Positions 44,467-55,017 of a DNA stretch of 64,000 nucleotides are shown here, in pieces. Origin of the DNA: JADJPG01 sp964491875 (GTDB taxonomy: Bacteria > Verrucomicrobiota > Verrucomicrobiia > Limisphaerales > JADJPG01); assembly GCA_964491875.1 (NCBI GenBank), contig CAZBIC010000014.1:1-64000 (forward strand), given 5' to 3'. The position numbers and the translations under genes were made by a program. The notes beneath the pieces were generated by a model. The model worked only from the letters and a program-made list of their open reading frames with translations. It did not search any database and was not told the DNA's origin. Each line of letters opens with the position of its first letter. Position 1 is the first letter of the stretch.

Positions 44467-47223
44467 ATGTTCCTTCAGAAGTTTGCCTGCGCTGCGCTCG
44501 TGTTTTTCGCCGCCACCCTCCTCGGCCTCGCCCAAATCACCGTCGACGGTGTCGCCGACAAAGCGAACTACAACGACTCGGTTACCTATCGTGTCCAGAC
44601 TCAGGCCGGCTTCACCTACGAAGCGTTTCTGAACGGACAACCGGTGAGTGTCGGCACCCAGAACACCATCACACGTCCCGATTTCTATGAGCTCTACGTC
44701 GTGCGGACCGAGACTGTCACCGGCACGGTCCTCAGCCGGATGGTCCGCTTCCTCGTGAACGCGAGCTCACGGAACGGCAGCGAATGGGGACTTCCCCCAC
44801 ACGTTCCCCTGCCCTTGATTCAATCCAGCGCCGCCGAATTCACCGGCGCTGCGCTTCGCGTGATGACACCAGCGTCATTTCCGGCGGGTTACGAGATTCC
44901 CGTCGTGGCATGGACGATGACCGACAGCGGCCACCCGGTTCGCGCGAACGGAATCGTCGCTGCCGCCGGACACCCCGTGATTCAACTCCGTCGTGGAGTC
45001 GGCTCAGGCTTTCTGGCGGCGACGAATCCCGCGGGCTCATTGAACTACACGCCTGCCGTCGGTGGCATCGAGACCAACAAGCTCGTCACCATCGAATCCG
45101 CCACGTCATGGACGACGGTCTCCGGCGTCCTCGGCGACACCGTGTGGCCCGACAACTCGCGCATCCAAGTCATCGGTAACCTCACCATTCCCAACGGAAC
45201 CACGCTCACCATCGGCGCGGGGACGATCATCCGCTTGAACGGCGGCATGGACATCACCAACAACGGCACGATTGAAATCAACGGCACGTTCGAAACACCA
45301 GTCGTGTTCATGCCGACGGTGAAGGCGCAGCCCTGGGGCGGCTTCGTGAGCAAGTTCGCGAATCAGGGCATCTACCGTGGCACAGGCGTCATTTTCACCG
45401 GCAGCGGCGCGGTGGCGAATTGGTTTGGACAAAACGGGAACCCTGGCAGCCACCGCACCGAGCAAGGTCTCTTCTACCTCGACGGCGGCCAGCAACTCAC
45501 CCTCACCGATTCCGCTGCGATTTACCTTGCTGGACAGCTCGGTCACAGCCGCAGTTCGTCCGCCGCCACGCCCATTTCGCTCACGCGATTTCTCATGCAG
45601 CGCTGCACCACTGGCGGCGAATACACAGGCGCGAGCTTCACGGTGAACGACGGCGCGTTCATCGAGTGCCCGGATGACACCGCGAACTTCGTCGATGGTG
45701 ACAACGACGGTCTTTACATCATTGGCGGAATCCACGCCTTCACCAACACGCTCTTTGGATGGGTGAAGGACGACGGCGTGGACTCCGGCGGCACGGACCC
45801 TTCGGGAAACTACGCCCGCTTGAGCTACCAGTCCTGCTGGTTCGAGGCCGCCTTCCACGAGGGAAACTCGCTCTCCGGCTACAAGAATGTGACCGTCCGC
45901 GACACGGTTTATCTCAACTGCAGCCAGGGCATCGAAGATGGCTACAACGCCCCGACCGCGCGCGTCGATCGCTGCTACTTCGCGCTGAACAAAACCGGCG
46001 CACGCCACGGCGACAATTACCCGAGTATCGGCAACTACGATGGCCGTCTCTCCGTGACGAACAGCATCCTCCTGCAAAACCATCGCGACCTCTTCGGCTT
46101 CAACTGGCGCTCCAGCGGCTTCACGAACTCCACCGACCGCTTCTTCGCGAACGACAATTTCCTTACGCGCGCCGACACCAATTTCCCGAACAACGTCGTC
46201 TGGAACCCGGCGACAGATGCAGCCCGGCTCGCAAACTTCGGCGCCGCCGGACGTGTCGGCATGGGACTCGCCATCCGCGCGGGTCAGACGGCGCTCACCA
46301 ATTTCCTTGATGGCATTCCGGTCGTGCTGAGCATGTTTTCGTCAAACGAAGTCACCGTGGACTACCGGGTCGAAACCAGCACCGGCGCTCGACAGGATGG
46401 CACCTTGACCTTCCGCGCGGGTGAAATGCGTCACAACATTGCCACACCAGCCAACCTCGACGGAGTGATTCGCGTGACGCTCAGCAATCCACAGAACGCC
46501 GACCTCACCGGCGCGGCCGAAGGCTGGTTCCAGTTCTTCACGCCGCCACAGACCACTCCTCTGGTCTCGCTCGGGTCTACTTGGCGTTATCGGAATGACG
46601 CCGTCGACCTCGGCACAGCCTGGCGAGCCAGCGGCTACGATGATTCAGCATGGGCCTCGGGTCCGGCGGAAATCGGCTTCGGCGAGAACGATCAGGCCAC
46701 GACCATCGCGAACAACCTTCAATCAACCACCTACTTCCGGCACAGCTTCACGGTCGCCAACCCCACGAGCTTCGGCGCCTTGCAGATGCGTTTGAAGCGC
46801 GATGACGCCGGCGTGGTCTTCATCAACGGCAACGAGGTCTTTCGCAGCCCGAACCTCCCGTCGACCGGAACCATCACCTATTCGCAATACTCGACCAGCA
46901 CGGGCGAAAACACGATCGATACTGCGACGATTCCCGCCAGCGCGCTGCAAGCCGGCGTCAACGTCATCGCCGTGGAAATTCATCAGGCGGACGCGGGCTC
47001 ATCCGACGTGAGCTTTGATTTCGAGCTCATCGCCCAACCTCCGTCCGCGTCCGTGCGCGTGGAGATCGGCCGTTTTGGCAACGCCGCCGCGCTCTTCTGG
47101 CGCGATGCAACGTATCGCCTCCAAGAATCTTCAAACCTCAATTCGACTTGGTCGACTCTGCCAGGAACGAGTCCGTTGCCAGTCGCGACAGACGCGCAAA
47201 AGTTTTACCGGCTGACAAAGTAA
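44467..47223 (+). CDS. Large secreted beta-helix protein with galactose-binding-like domain
   Basis: 918 residues. Signal peptide 'MFLQKFACAALVFFAATLLGLA'. A beta-rich N-terminal domain is followed by parallel beta-helix-like repeats (about 235-560: 'GNLTIPNGTTLTIGAGTIIRLNGG' and 'YKNVTVRDTVYLNCSQGIEDGY' type rungs). A jelly-roll with 'GSTWRYRNDAVDLGTAWRAS' and 'DDSAWASGPAEIGFGE' comes next, then the module 'YRLQESSNLNSTWSTLPG...KFYRLTK' at the C-terminus. The jelly-roll pattern is common in PA14/galactose-binding-type proteins of this phylum. No catalytic residues are assignable; probable cell-surface or exported structural or carbohydrate-binding protein. Confidence 0.7.
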   Translation: MFLQKFACAALVFFAATLLGLAQITVDGVADKANYNDSVTYRVQTQAGFTYEAFLNGQPVSVGTQNTITRPDFYELYVVRTETVTGTVLSRMVRFLVNASSRNGSEWGLPPHVPLPLIQSSAAEFTGAALRVMTPASFPAGYEIPVVAWTMTDSGHPVRANGIVAAAGHPVIQLRRGVGSGFLAATNPAGSLNYTPAVGGIETNKLVTIESATSWTTVSGVLGDTVWPDNSRIQVIGNLTIPNGTTLTIGAGTIIRLNGGMDITNNGTIEINGTFETPVVFMPTVKAQPWGGFVSKFANQGIYRGTGVIFTGSGAVANWFGQNGNPGSHRTEQGLFYLDGGQQLTLTDSAAIYLAGQLGHSRSSSAATPISLTRFLMQRCTTGGEYTGASFTVNDGAFIECPDDTANFVDGDNDGLYIIGGIHAFTNTLFGWVKDDGVDSGGTDPSGNYARLSYQSCWFEAAFHEGNSLSGYKNVTVRDTVYLNCSQGIEDGYNAPTARVDRCYFALNKTGARHGDNYPSIGNYDGRLSVTNSILLQNHRDLFGFNWRSSGFTNSTDRFFANDNFLTRADTNFPNNVVWNPATDAARLANFGAAGRVGMGLAIRAGQTALTNFLDGIPVVLSMFSSNEVTVDYRVETSTGARQDGTLTFRAGEMRHNIATPANLDGVIRVTLSNPQNADLTGAAEGWFQFFTPPQTTPLVSLGSTWRYRNDAVDLGTAWRASGYDDSAWASGPAEIGFGENDQATTIANNLQSTTYFRHSFTVANPTSFGALQMRLKRDDAGVVFINGNEVFRSPNLPSTGTITYSQYSTSTGENTIDTATIPASALQAGVNVIAVEIHQADAGSSDVSFDFELIAQPPSASVRVEIGRFGNAAALFWRDATYRLQESSNLNSTWSTLPGTSPLPVATDAQKFYRLTK

Positions 47224-47445
47224 TCGCCGGGCCGCGTGGAAACATCGTCATTGAAACCACTCCGCAAGAATCGCCGGGGATGTGCCTCGACATAATCTGC
47301 CGAGCGAGTTCCCGATGCCGCGACAGGCGGTCCTTCACCCTTCTTGCACAGTCTCCGTCTCGGGTTTGACGAAACGCTCTTCCGTGTTACGGTCGAAAAT
47401 ACCGCAAGAAGAATTCAGAACCAACCAACTGGAGGAAGTGCATTC

Positions 47446-48816
47446 ATGAAAGCACACTGGAGAACACTCGGAGTATTCACCGTCAGGAATATCGCAAGTC
47501 TCGCATTCGCCGCTGTTTCCACCGCGAACGCCGACGACGGGCTGGACATCTGGCACTGGCGCAATGCCGGACCCAACTTGTACCTGTCGGCAATCACTCA
47601 CAGTGCGGAAACAGGGTTCGTCATCGTGGACCAAAACGGACCCCTCGTACAGTCCGTGAACTCGTCGGCACTGCTGTTTTCGCCACTCGGCACCACATGG
47701 CAACGCCGGGAAACCGGCACGAATGATCTGATGACCGACCGCATCGCCCACGGCAACGGGGAGTATCGCGCGGTTCGGTATTCGCAATACGCATTCCCTG
47801 CTGGCGAAATCTTGCGCTCCACGAATGGCGTGGACTGGTCGGTATTGAATCTCGATTTTCTCGAGGAATCGCTGGTCGTAAAGGCCACTAAGTTCGTCAA
47901 TGGCCGCTGGATAGCTCTGGGCGTTCCTCGGACCAGTGTCGGTTTCTTCCCTGTCGAATGTGGCGAGCCTTTCGGTCCTCCGTGTCCACCGCCTCACTTG
48001 AGGTTGTTCGGAGCCGGGTCGAGTTGGATGGACTTGGAGATACCCGCCTCATGGCTCGGCAGCGAGGAATTGAATCTGGCAGCAGCGGACTTTGCCTTCG
48101 GCGGCGGCAAGTATGTAGTCATGGCGTGGGTATACTCGGGAGATTACTTCGAGCCCTTCGCGCGCCATCGCGCTGCGCTGTTCGCGTGGAGTTCACCGGA
48201 TGGAACGAACTATGTCCGCAGCGCACCGCTGGTACAGAGTCAAATCTCGTCGGTTCTGAATACCTTTGAGCAGTTCCCCTGCAACATCACCCACGGCAAC
48301 GGCCGCTTTGTAGCCTCTGTCGGCTTGGGCCATGTATTCACATCCCACGACGGATACTCGTGGACGACCAACGCAACCGCCGGGGCCACGACTCGCGACG
48401 TGGCGTTTGGCGGCGGTCAGTTCGTCGCCGTCGGCGCAAAAGGCGGCTTCACCGCAGGCGCGATTGTCACCTCCACGGACGGTGTGAACTGGAATCATCG
48501 CGACCCCGGCGCGGCAGAATTGCTCAAGCAGGTTGAATATGGAAATCACCGCTTCGTGGCCATCGGCGGCACCAACGTCGTGCTACAAAGCGGGCCCATT
48601 GTGACGCTCGACCTCACCGCCAGCCGCGAATTCAAGCTTTCCGCGCCCGCACAAAGCGAATGGCGCATTGAATTCACCACCGACCTCAACAGCACTGCGC
48701 CGTGGGAGATTTGGACGACCATTCAGGTGTCCGCCGATCCGATGACCATGCTCGTACCCGAATTCACCGGCCCACGCCGGTTCTTCCGCGCCACGTTGCA
48801 AGAGTCAGCAGAGTAA
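47446..48816 (+). CDS. Secreted beta-propeller protein (sialidase/BNR-like)
   Basis: 456 residues from the ATG at 47446, with GGAGGAA eight bases upstream. Signal peptide at about 1-25. Repeated propeller strands with 'STNGVDWS', 'SPDGTNYV', 'SHDGYSWT' and 'STDGVNWN' (Asp-box-like turns) alternate with 'GNGRFVA', 'GGGQFVAVG' and 'GNHRFVAIGG'. The C-terminal 60 residues form the 'WRIEFTTDLNSTAPWEIWTT...RFFRATL' module. Proteins like this are abundant in Verrucomicrobia; no enzyme activity is assigned. It ends nine bases before the convergent gyrA stop. Confidence 0.7.
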   Translation: MKAHWRTLGVFTVRNIASLAFAAVSTANADDGLDIWHWRNAGPNLYLSAITHSAETGFVIVDQNGPLVQSVNSSALLFSPLGTTWQRRETGTNDLMTDRIAHGNGEYRAVRYSQYAFPAGEILRSTNGVDWSVLNLDFLEESLVVKATKFVNGRWIALGVPRTSVGFFPVECGEPFGPPCPPPHLRLFGAGSSWMDLEIPASWLGSEELNLAAADFAFGGGKYVVMAWVYSGDYFEPFARHRAALFAWSSPDGTNYVRSAPLVQSQISSVLNTFEQFPCNITHGNGRFVASVGLGHVFTSHDGYSWTTNATAGATTRDVAFGGGQFVAVGAKGGFTAGAIVTSTDGVNWNHRDPGAAELLKQVEYGNHRFVAIGGTNVVLQSGPIVTLDLTASREFKLSAPAQSEWRIEFTTDLNSTAPWEIWTTIQVSADPMTMLVPEFTGPRRFFRATLQESAE

Positions 48817-48825
48817 CGCCGGAAC

Positions 48826-51519
48826 TTACGGCGCCGTGGTGGGCGGCGTGTCGCCATTCCCAGCATCGACGTCCTCGCCAACGACTGGCGCGATGGCTTG
48901 CAACTTGTCGCCTTCGTCGAGGTTCACGAGTTTCACACCCATTGTGTTGCGGCCGGCTTCGCGGATGTCTTTCACGCCCGTGCGGACCATCTGGCCGCCG
49001 GTGGTGATGAGCATGATTTCGTCGGTGTCCTTCACCGTAAGCGCGCCCACCACGCCGCCGGTCTTGTCACCGGTCTTCATGGTGATGATGCCTTTGCCGC
49101 CACGGCTCTGGATACGGTATTCGTCAAAGCCAGTCCGCTTGCCGATGCCGTTCTCGCCTGCGACCAGAAGTGTCGCATCGGGCACCACGATGGCCGCTGC
49201 AACCAGTGCATCGCCGTCCTCGAGATTGATCCCGCGGACGCCGCCCGCCGCGCGACCCATTGAGCGCACGTCGGATTCGTTGAAACGAATGCTCATGCCG
49301 TTCTTGGTAATGAGCACAACGCCGTCGCCGGGGTCTTTGATCTCGTCATTCTCCACGATGCTACCGCGCGTGAGCTTCACATCGATGAGCGTGTCGCCTT
49401 GCTCGATGCTGATGGCGATGATGCCGCCCTTGCGAACATTCGCGAAGTCGCTGAGGGAAGTTTTTTTCACCGTACCGAGCCGCGTCGCGAAGAACAGTTC
49501 ACCGGATTGTTCCCAGGTCTGGTCTTCGCGGTTCGGTCCGGTCTTGGAAATCACGCGGATGAGCGCCGCGATCTTTTCGTCCGCCTTCAGCTCGAGAATA
49601 TTAGCAATCGACTTGCCCTTCGAAGCACGGCCCATGTCGGGAATCTCATGCACACGCTCCACATACACGCGCCCGGTGTTCGTGAAGAACATCAGGTAAT
49701 CGTGCGTGCTCGCGGTGAAGAGATGCTCGATGAAATCCCCGTCCGTCGCTTCCGGTGTCGAGCCTTCGCGCGTGGCCATGCCGATGACGCCCTTGCCGCC
49801 GCGGCGCTGGCTGCGGTAGCTGGAAACGTTCGTGCGCTTGATGAGCCCGCCGTGCGTAATGGTGATGATGACACCTTCGTTCGCGATGAGATCCTCGATG
49901 GCGATTTCGCCCTCGTCCGGCACGATGTCGCTCATGCGCGGGTTGGCATGCTTGTCTTTGATCGCCATCAGCTCCGCCTTGATGATCGCCATGACGCGGC
50001 TTTCCTTCGCGAGGATGTCGAGCAGATCCTTGATCTTCTCGATGAGCTCGGCGTATTCGGCGAGAACCTTGTCGATTTCCAGGCCCGTAAGCCGGTAAAG
50101 CTGCAGTTCGAGAACGGCGTCCACCTGGCGTTCCGTCAGCGAGTAGAACCCTGTGCCGGACAGTCGGGCTTCGTTCCTGATTAATACACCCCACGCCTCC
50201 ACCTGCGCGCGCGTCCATTCAAATGCGAGCAACTTGACCTTCGCCTCATCGCGATTGCGCGAGCCTCGGATGATGCGGATGAATTCGTCGAGATTCTTCA
50301 GCGCGCAGATGTAGCCTTCGAGAACTTCCGCCCGTTCCTCCGCCTTGCGCAGCTCGAAGCGAGTGCGGCGTAGAACGACTTCCCGGCGGTGATCGATGTA
50401 CGCGGAGATGAGCTCCTTGAGATTGAGGGTTTTGGGACGGCCGTGATCGATGGCCAGCGCATTCACGCTGAACGAAACCTCCATCTGCGTGTGCTGATAG
50501 AGATTGTTGATGACGACCTTGGCGATTGCGTCGCGCTTGAGCTCGATGACAAGACGGCAGTTCTCGTCCGACTCGTTGCGCATCGCGGACACGTCCGTGA
50601 TGATCTTCTCGTTGACGAGATTCGCGATCTGCTGCTCCAGCGCCGCGCGGTTGACGTTGTAGGGAATCTCCGTGATGACGAGCTGCTCGCGCCCGCCTTT
50701 CAGTTCCTCAACGCCCACCTTGCCACGAATTTTCACGCTGCCGCGGCCGGTGTGGAAATAGTTCTTGATGCCCTCGATGCCGCAAATCATGCCGCCGGTC
50801 GGAAAGTCAGGGCCTTTCACGAACTTCATCAGCTCCGCGATGGTGATCTGCGGGTTGTCGATCTGAGCGCAGACGCCATCGATGATCTCTCCGAGATTGT
50901 GCGGGGCCATGTTCGTGGCCATGCCGACGGCGATACCAGTACCGCCATTGACCAGCAGGTTCGGAAACGCCGCCGGAAAGACGGCCGGCTCCGTCATGCG
51001 CTCGTCGTAGTTCGGGACAAAGTCGACCGTGTCCTTGTCCATGTCCTGCATCAACGCCGCGCCGAGATGCGTCAAACGCGCCTCGGTATAACGCATCGCC
51101 GCCGGGGGGTCGTTTTCCACGGAGCCGAAGTTTCCCTTGCCCTCGATGAGCTTCTCGCGCATCGCCCATGGCTGGGCCATGTGAACCAGCGTGGGGTAAA
51201 TGACCGCCTCACCGTGCGGATGGTAGTTACCGCTCGTATCACCGCAGATCTTCGCGCACTTGTAGGGCTTGCGTCCCGGGAAGAGCGAGAGCTCGTGCAT
51301 CGCGTAGAGGATGCGGCGCTGCGAGGGCTTGAGTCCGTCGCGCACGTCCGGCAGCGCACGGGAAATGATGACCGACATCGAGTAGTCGAGGAAAGATCCC
51401 TTGATCTCCTCGGCGACGTTGATCTTGGCGATGCGTTCGTTGGCGGCAAACAGCGGCGTGCCAGCCAGGACAGAGCCGCCGTTACTCGGCGGCTCGGGTG
51501 GTGTTGTTTCGTCGGGCAT
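48826..51519 (-). CDS. gyrA: DNA gyrase subunit A
   Basis: 897 residues. The catalytic Tyr144 lies in 'AAMRYTEARL', and the GyrA-box 'QRRGGKG' near residue 570 marks it as gyrase rather than topo IV. The C-terminal beta-pinwheel repeats end in an acidic tail ('GEDVDAGNGDTPP'). The quinolone-contact segment reads 'HPHGEAVIYPTLVHMAQ' (100-116): the E. coli Ser83 position is Ala105 and Asp87 is Pro109. It introduces negative supercoils with GyrB, whose gene lies 54 bases upstream on the same strand. Confidence 0.97.
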   Translation of the reverse strand: MPDETTPPEPPSNGGSVLAGTPLFAANERIAKINVAEEIKGSFLDYSMSVIISRALPDVRDGLKPSQRRILYAMHELSLFPGRKPYKCAKICGDTSGNYHPHGEAVIYPTLVHMAQPWAMREKLIEGKGNFGSVENDPPAAMRYTEARLTHLGAALMQDMDKDTVDFVPNYDERMTEPAVFPAAFPNLLVNGGTGIAVGMATNMAPHNLGEIIDGVCAQIDNPQITIAELMKFVKGPDFPTGGMICGIEGIKNYFHTGRGSVKIRGKVGVEELKGGREQLVITEIPYNVNRAALEQQIANLVNEKIITDVSAMRNESDENCRLVIELKRDAIAKVVINNLYQHTQMEVSFSVNALAIDHGRPKTLNLKELISAYIDHRREVVLRRTRFELRKAEERAEVLEGYICALKNLDEFIRIIRGSRNRDEAKVKLLAFEWTRAQVEAWGVLIRNEARLSGTGFYSLTERQVDAVLELQLYRLTGLEIDKVLAEYAELIEKIKDLLDILAKESRVMAIIKAELMAIKDKHANPRMSDIVPDEGEIAIEDLIANEGVIITITHGGLIKRTNVSSYRSQRRGGKGVIGMATREGSTPEATDGDFIEHLFTASTHDYLMFFTNTGRVYVERVHEIPDMGRASKGKSIANILELKADEKIAALIRVISKTGPNREDQTWEQSGELFFATRLGTVKKTSLSDFANVRKGGIIAISIEQGDTLIDVKLTRGSIVENDEIKDPGDGVVLITKNGMSIRFNESDVRSMGRAAGGVRGINLEDGDALVAAAIVVPDATLLVAGENGIGKRTGFDEYRIQSRGGKGIITMKTGDKTGGVVGALTVKDTDEIMLITTGGQMVRTGVKDIREAGRNTMGVKLVNLDEGDKLQAIAPVVGEDVDAGNGDTPPTTAP

Positions 51520-51573
51520 GGGTCAAATAATTTCCAGGTGCTGAAAGAAGATTCCGGCTCTTCGTCGCGGCGG

Positions 51574-54096
51574 CTAGACGTCGAGATTGCGGACGTTCAG
51601 GGCGTTGTCTTCGATGAACTGTCGGCGCGGTTCCACTTCGTCACCCATCAACTTGGTAAACATTTCCTCGGCCTCAATGGCATCGGTCAGGTCAATACGG
51701 AGCAGCTTGCGCTTGGCCGGGTTCATCGTGGTCTCGAAGAGTTCCTTCGCGTCCATTTCACCCAGTCCCTTGAAGCGGGTCATCTGAATGCCCTTCTTGC
51801 CGACCGCCTTCACCGCGTTGAGAATCTCAGGGATGCTAAAGAGCGGCGTGACATGCGCCCGATCGCCTTCGCCTTCGATGAGTTCGAAGAGCGGCTTGTC
51901 CTGCGCGGCATAGTGTTCGACGCTCATGCCCTTTTTGGACAAGCGGTCGAGGAGTTCCGCGACCGCCTTGCTCTCGTGATGCAAATCGGAGTACTTGGCG
52001 CGCCGCGTCGGACCTTCGCGTTTACGATCGATGACTTCCGTGTCGCCACTGAAGAGGTCGGGGTGCAGCGCCTTGAACCGATCAAGCTCTTCATTCGTGA
52101 TGAAGTAGCTGACGGTCTCGTTGTTGCCCTCACGAATCTTCACCATGTGCTCCGGAAAACTTCCGTCCGCGGAACGCTTGTCCACGTAGTCGGTGAAGTC
52201 ACCGCCCTGACGCCGGATGTAGGTGGCGTGCTTGTCGAGTGATTCGAGGAGTTCAAGCACTTCTTCGAGCTGCTTCTGGGTGAACTCCCGGCTGTCGGAA
52301 AGATTCTTCAACCGCACTTCCTCGGTCGCGATCTGGATGAGGATCTTGTTCAACTGCGCGTCGTCATCGATGTAATCAGTGCGTTTCTTCCGGGTGATGG
52401 AATACAGCGGCGGCTGGGCGATGTAGACGAAGCCCTGCTTCACGAGCTGCGTCATTTGCCGGTAGAAGAACGTCAGCAGCAGCGTGCGGATGTGCGAGCC
52501 GTCCACGTCGGCATCCGTCATGATGATGATTTTGTGGTAGCGCAGCTTGTTCAAATCGAATGCGCCCTCGCCTTCGCCATCGCCGATGCCTGTGCCGATG
52601 GCGGTGATCATGGTCCGGATTTCCGTGTTCTGAAGCACCTTGTCCAGACGCGCCTTCTCGACGTTGATGAGCTTGCCGCGAATCGGGAGAATCGCCTGAA
52701 ACTTCCGATCCCGCCCCTGCTTGGCGGAGCCACCGGCCGAGTCACCCTCGACAATGTAGAGCTCGGTATTCACAGGATCGCGGTCCGAACAATCCGCCAG
52801 CTTGCCCGGCAATCCACCGCCGGTCAGCGCGGATTTACGAACCGCTTCGCGGGCCTTCCGCGCGGCTTCCCGGGCGCGGGCGGCGTTGAGCGCCTTTTCG
52901 AGAATACGTTTTGCGATTGGCGGATTCGCATCGAAGTAGGACATCAGCCCTTCGTAGGCGACGGAACCGACAATGCCGTCCACTTCCGGCGAGAGCAGCT
53001 TCACCTTGGTCTGCGATTCGAACTTTGGATCGCTGTGCTTCACGGAGATGACAGCGGTCAAACCTTCGCGTACATCGTCGCCGGTGATCTGCGGGTCCTT
53101 GTCCTTCAGCAACTCGTTCGACTTCGCGTACTGGTTGATGGCGCGAGTCAGCGCGCTGCGGAAACCGGAGAGATGCGTGCCGCCGTCCGGATTGTGAATC
53201 GTGTTCGTGTAGCAGAGAACCTGATCGTTGTAGCTGTCGTTGTATTGCAGGACGATCTCGCAGTGGATCTCGATTTCCTTGTCGTCGTTGGTCAGCTTGC
53301 TTTCCTTGCGGAAGGAAATCGGCTTGGGGTGAATCGCTTCCTTGCTCTTGTTGAGCTGCTTCACAAATTCCTCGACGCCGTCCTTGTAGTAGAACGTCTC
53401 GGACTTCGCCTCCGTTCCGCGTTCGTCGGTGAAGGTGATTTCCAATCCGGAATTCAGAAACGCCAGTTCGCGCAGCCGCTGGGAAATTCGATCCGCTTTG
53501 AACTCGATGGTCTCTTTGAAAATTTCCGGGTCCGGCTTGAAGGTAATCAACGTTCCCGTGCCCTTTGCCTTGCCGATGACTTCGAGCTTCTTGATTGTCT
53601 TACCGCGCTCGAACTCCATGTGATACACCTGCGAGTTGCGGGACACCTCGACCTCGAACCATTCGCTCACCGCGTTCACGCACTTCGCGCCGACGCCGTG
53701 TGTACCGCCGGAAAATTTGTATCCGCCCTGACCGTACTTGCCGCCAGAATGCAGCGTCGTCAGCACCAGTTCCACACCCGGCAGGCCGCTGTCCTTGTTG
53801 ATGTCCACCGGAATGCCGCGTCCGTTGTCGCGAATCGAGATGGAACCATCGACGTGAATGACGACATCGATACGCTTGCAATGGCCCGCCAGATGTTCGT
53901 CCACGGAGTTGTCGAGCACCTCGGAAACGCAGTGGTGCAAGGCGCGTTCGTCCGTGCCGCCGATGTACATGCCCGGCTTCTTCCGCACCGCTTCCAGACC
54001 CTTAAGCTGGCCGAGTTTGTCGGCATCGTAACTCCCCGTGATCTCGGGGTTCGAGGGTCTGGTTTCGTCAGTCGTCAACTCAGTCGTGTCCGCCAT
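51574..54096 (-). CDS. gyrB: DNA gyrase subunit B
   Basis: 840 residues. GHKL ATPase motifs: 'EVLDNSVDEHLAGHC', 'IRDNGRGIPV' and 'GGTHGVGAKCVNAVS'. TOPRIM: 'IVEGDSAGGSAKQGRDRKFQ' and 'IMTDADVDGSHIRTLLL'. C-terminus 'RFKGLGEMDAKELFETTMNP', as in gyrase. The length is near that of E. coli GyrB. It provides ATP-driven strand passage with GyrA; the two genes form an operon with gyrB first. Confidence 0.97.
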   Translation of the reverse strand: MADTTELTTDETRPSNPEITGSYDADKLGQLKGLEAVRKKPGMYIGGTDERALHHCVSEVLDNSVDEHLAGHCKRIDVVIHVDGSISIRDNGRGIPVDINKDSGLPGVELVLTTLHSGGKYGQGGYKFSGGTHGVGAKCVNAVSEWFEVEVSRNSQVYHMEFERGKTIKKLEVIGKAKGTGTLITFKPDPEIFKETIEFKADRISQRLRELAFLNSGLEITFTDERGTEAKSETFYYKDGVEEFVKQLNKSKEAIHPKPISFRKESKLTNDDKEIEIHCEIVLQYNDSYNDQVLCYTNTIHNPDGGTHLSGFRSALTRAINQYAKSNELLKDKDPQITGDDVREGLTAVISVKHSDPKFESQTKVKLLSPEVDGIVGSVAYEGLMSYFDANPPIAKRILEKALNAARAREAARKAREAVRKSALTGGGLPGKLADCSDRDPVNTELYIVEGDSAGGSAKQGRDRKFQAILPIRGKLINVEKARLDKVLQNTEIRTMITAIGTGIGDGEGEGAFDLNKLRYHKIIIMTDADVDGSHIRTLLLTFFYRQMTQLVKQGFVYIAQPPLYSITRKKRTDYIDDDAQLNKILIQIATEEVRLKNLSDSREFTQKQLEEVLELLESLDKHATYIRRQGGDFTDYVDKRSADGSFPEHMVKIREGNNETVSYFITNEELDRFKALHPDLFSGDTEVIDRKREGPTRRAKYSDLHHESKAVAELLDRLSKKGMSVEHYAAQDKPLFELIEGEGDRAHVTPLFSIPEILNAVKAVGKKGIQMTRFKGLGEMDAKELFETTMNPAKRKLLRIDLTDAIEAEEMFTKLMGDEVEPRRQFIEDNALNVRNLDV

Positions 54097-54297
54097 AAAA
54101 AGTGGTTTGCGGATGTGAAATTCCTCACCCGAAATCCGCCCCAGAAGAGTAGGAAAACCCCACCCTCCGACACAACGACTATTTTAGGTTCTTTTCACCC
54201 CGGAACACCATTAGTTGGGGAGCTGAACGACTCAGGCCGCAGCAAATAGGGGAATCGGAACGAACCGCCCGACCCAAAGTTTGGCCGAAAAGGCCCG

Positions 54298-55014
54298 TCA
54301 GCGGGGGTGGGCAACGGCCAGCAGGCTCTGGCCAATGGGAGGACGGAACAGGCCGCGTTCGAACGCGTGAACGACGGGAAGGATCGCGCGATCGAAGAAG
54401 AGCACGGAAGCCGGGTTAAACCCCCGCTGCCGGAGCACACAGAAGTTCAGCCACCACGCGAAGTAACCCACGAAATTGAAGTAGTGAATACGCGGAACCG
54501 CGAACCCCGCCGCCGTCAGCAAGTCACGCAAACCCGCCCGCGTGTAACGGCGATGATGCCCGAAGTCGTTATCGATCGGCGCGTAGATCTCGGGTCGCGC
54601 CGGAACGAACAGACACAAGCTCCCCTGCTCCGCCCGAAGCAACTCCCGATAGCGTGAGAGTTCTTCCGCGTCGTCGCGGATGTGTTCCAGCACGTTGATG
54701 CTGATGATGGCATTCCAGCGAGTCCCTTCGGGCAAATCCGCCACGGTTCCGTGCAAGAGCGGAATCGTCGGATGCTCGCGACTGAAGTCCGCGCAGAACT
54801 CTTTGGTCGGCTCGACACATTGCAGCGTGTCAACCCGCGGCAACTTGCTCAACAACGATGTCATCTGACCGATGCCCGCTCCGACCTCCAGCACGCGACC
54901 GCGCAAGTCGCCCGCGAATTCTGCAATCAACGCGCGCCGATAATTGTCCGCGAGACGCAGCGCCTCGAATTCAAAATCCTCCGTCTGCGCCGCTTCGTTG
55001 GGTTGCTCCGTCAT
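54298..55014 (-). CDS. Class I SAM-dependent methyltransferase
   Basis: 238 residues. Motif I 'GRVLEVGAGIGQMTSLLSKL', motif II 'TLQCVEPTKEF', 'WNAIISINVLEHIRDDAEEL' (the 'LEH' signature of the 2-polyprenyl/SAM family) and 'GSLCLFVPARPEIYAPIDNDFGHHRRYT', with a C-terminal hydrophobic stretch (about 185-200). It starts three bases after the GT2 gene and is probably co-transcribed. Its acceptor is likely a lipid- or glycan-type molecule given the neighbours, but this is unproven. Confidence 0.8.
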   Translation of the reverse strand: MTEQPNEAAQTEDFEFEALRLADNYRRALIAEFAGDLRGRVLEVGAGIGQMTSLLSKLPRVDTLQCVEPTKEFCADFSREHPTIPLLHGTVADLPEGTRWNAIISINVLEHIRDDAEELSRYRELLRAEQGSLCLFVPARPEIYAPIDNDFGHHRRYTRAGLRDLLTAAGFAVPRIHYFNFVGYFAWWLNFCVLRQRGFNPASVLFFDRAILPVVHAFERGLFRPPIGQSLLAVAHPR

Positions 55015-55017
55015 GGC

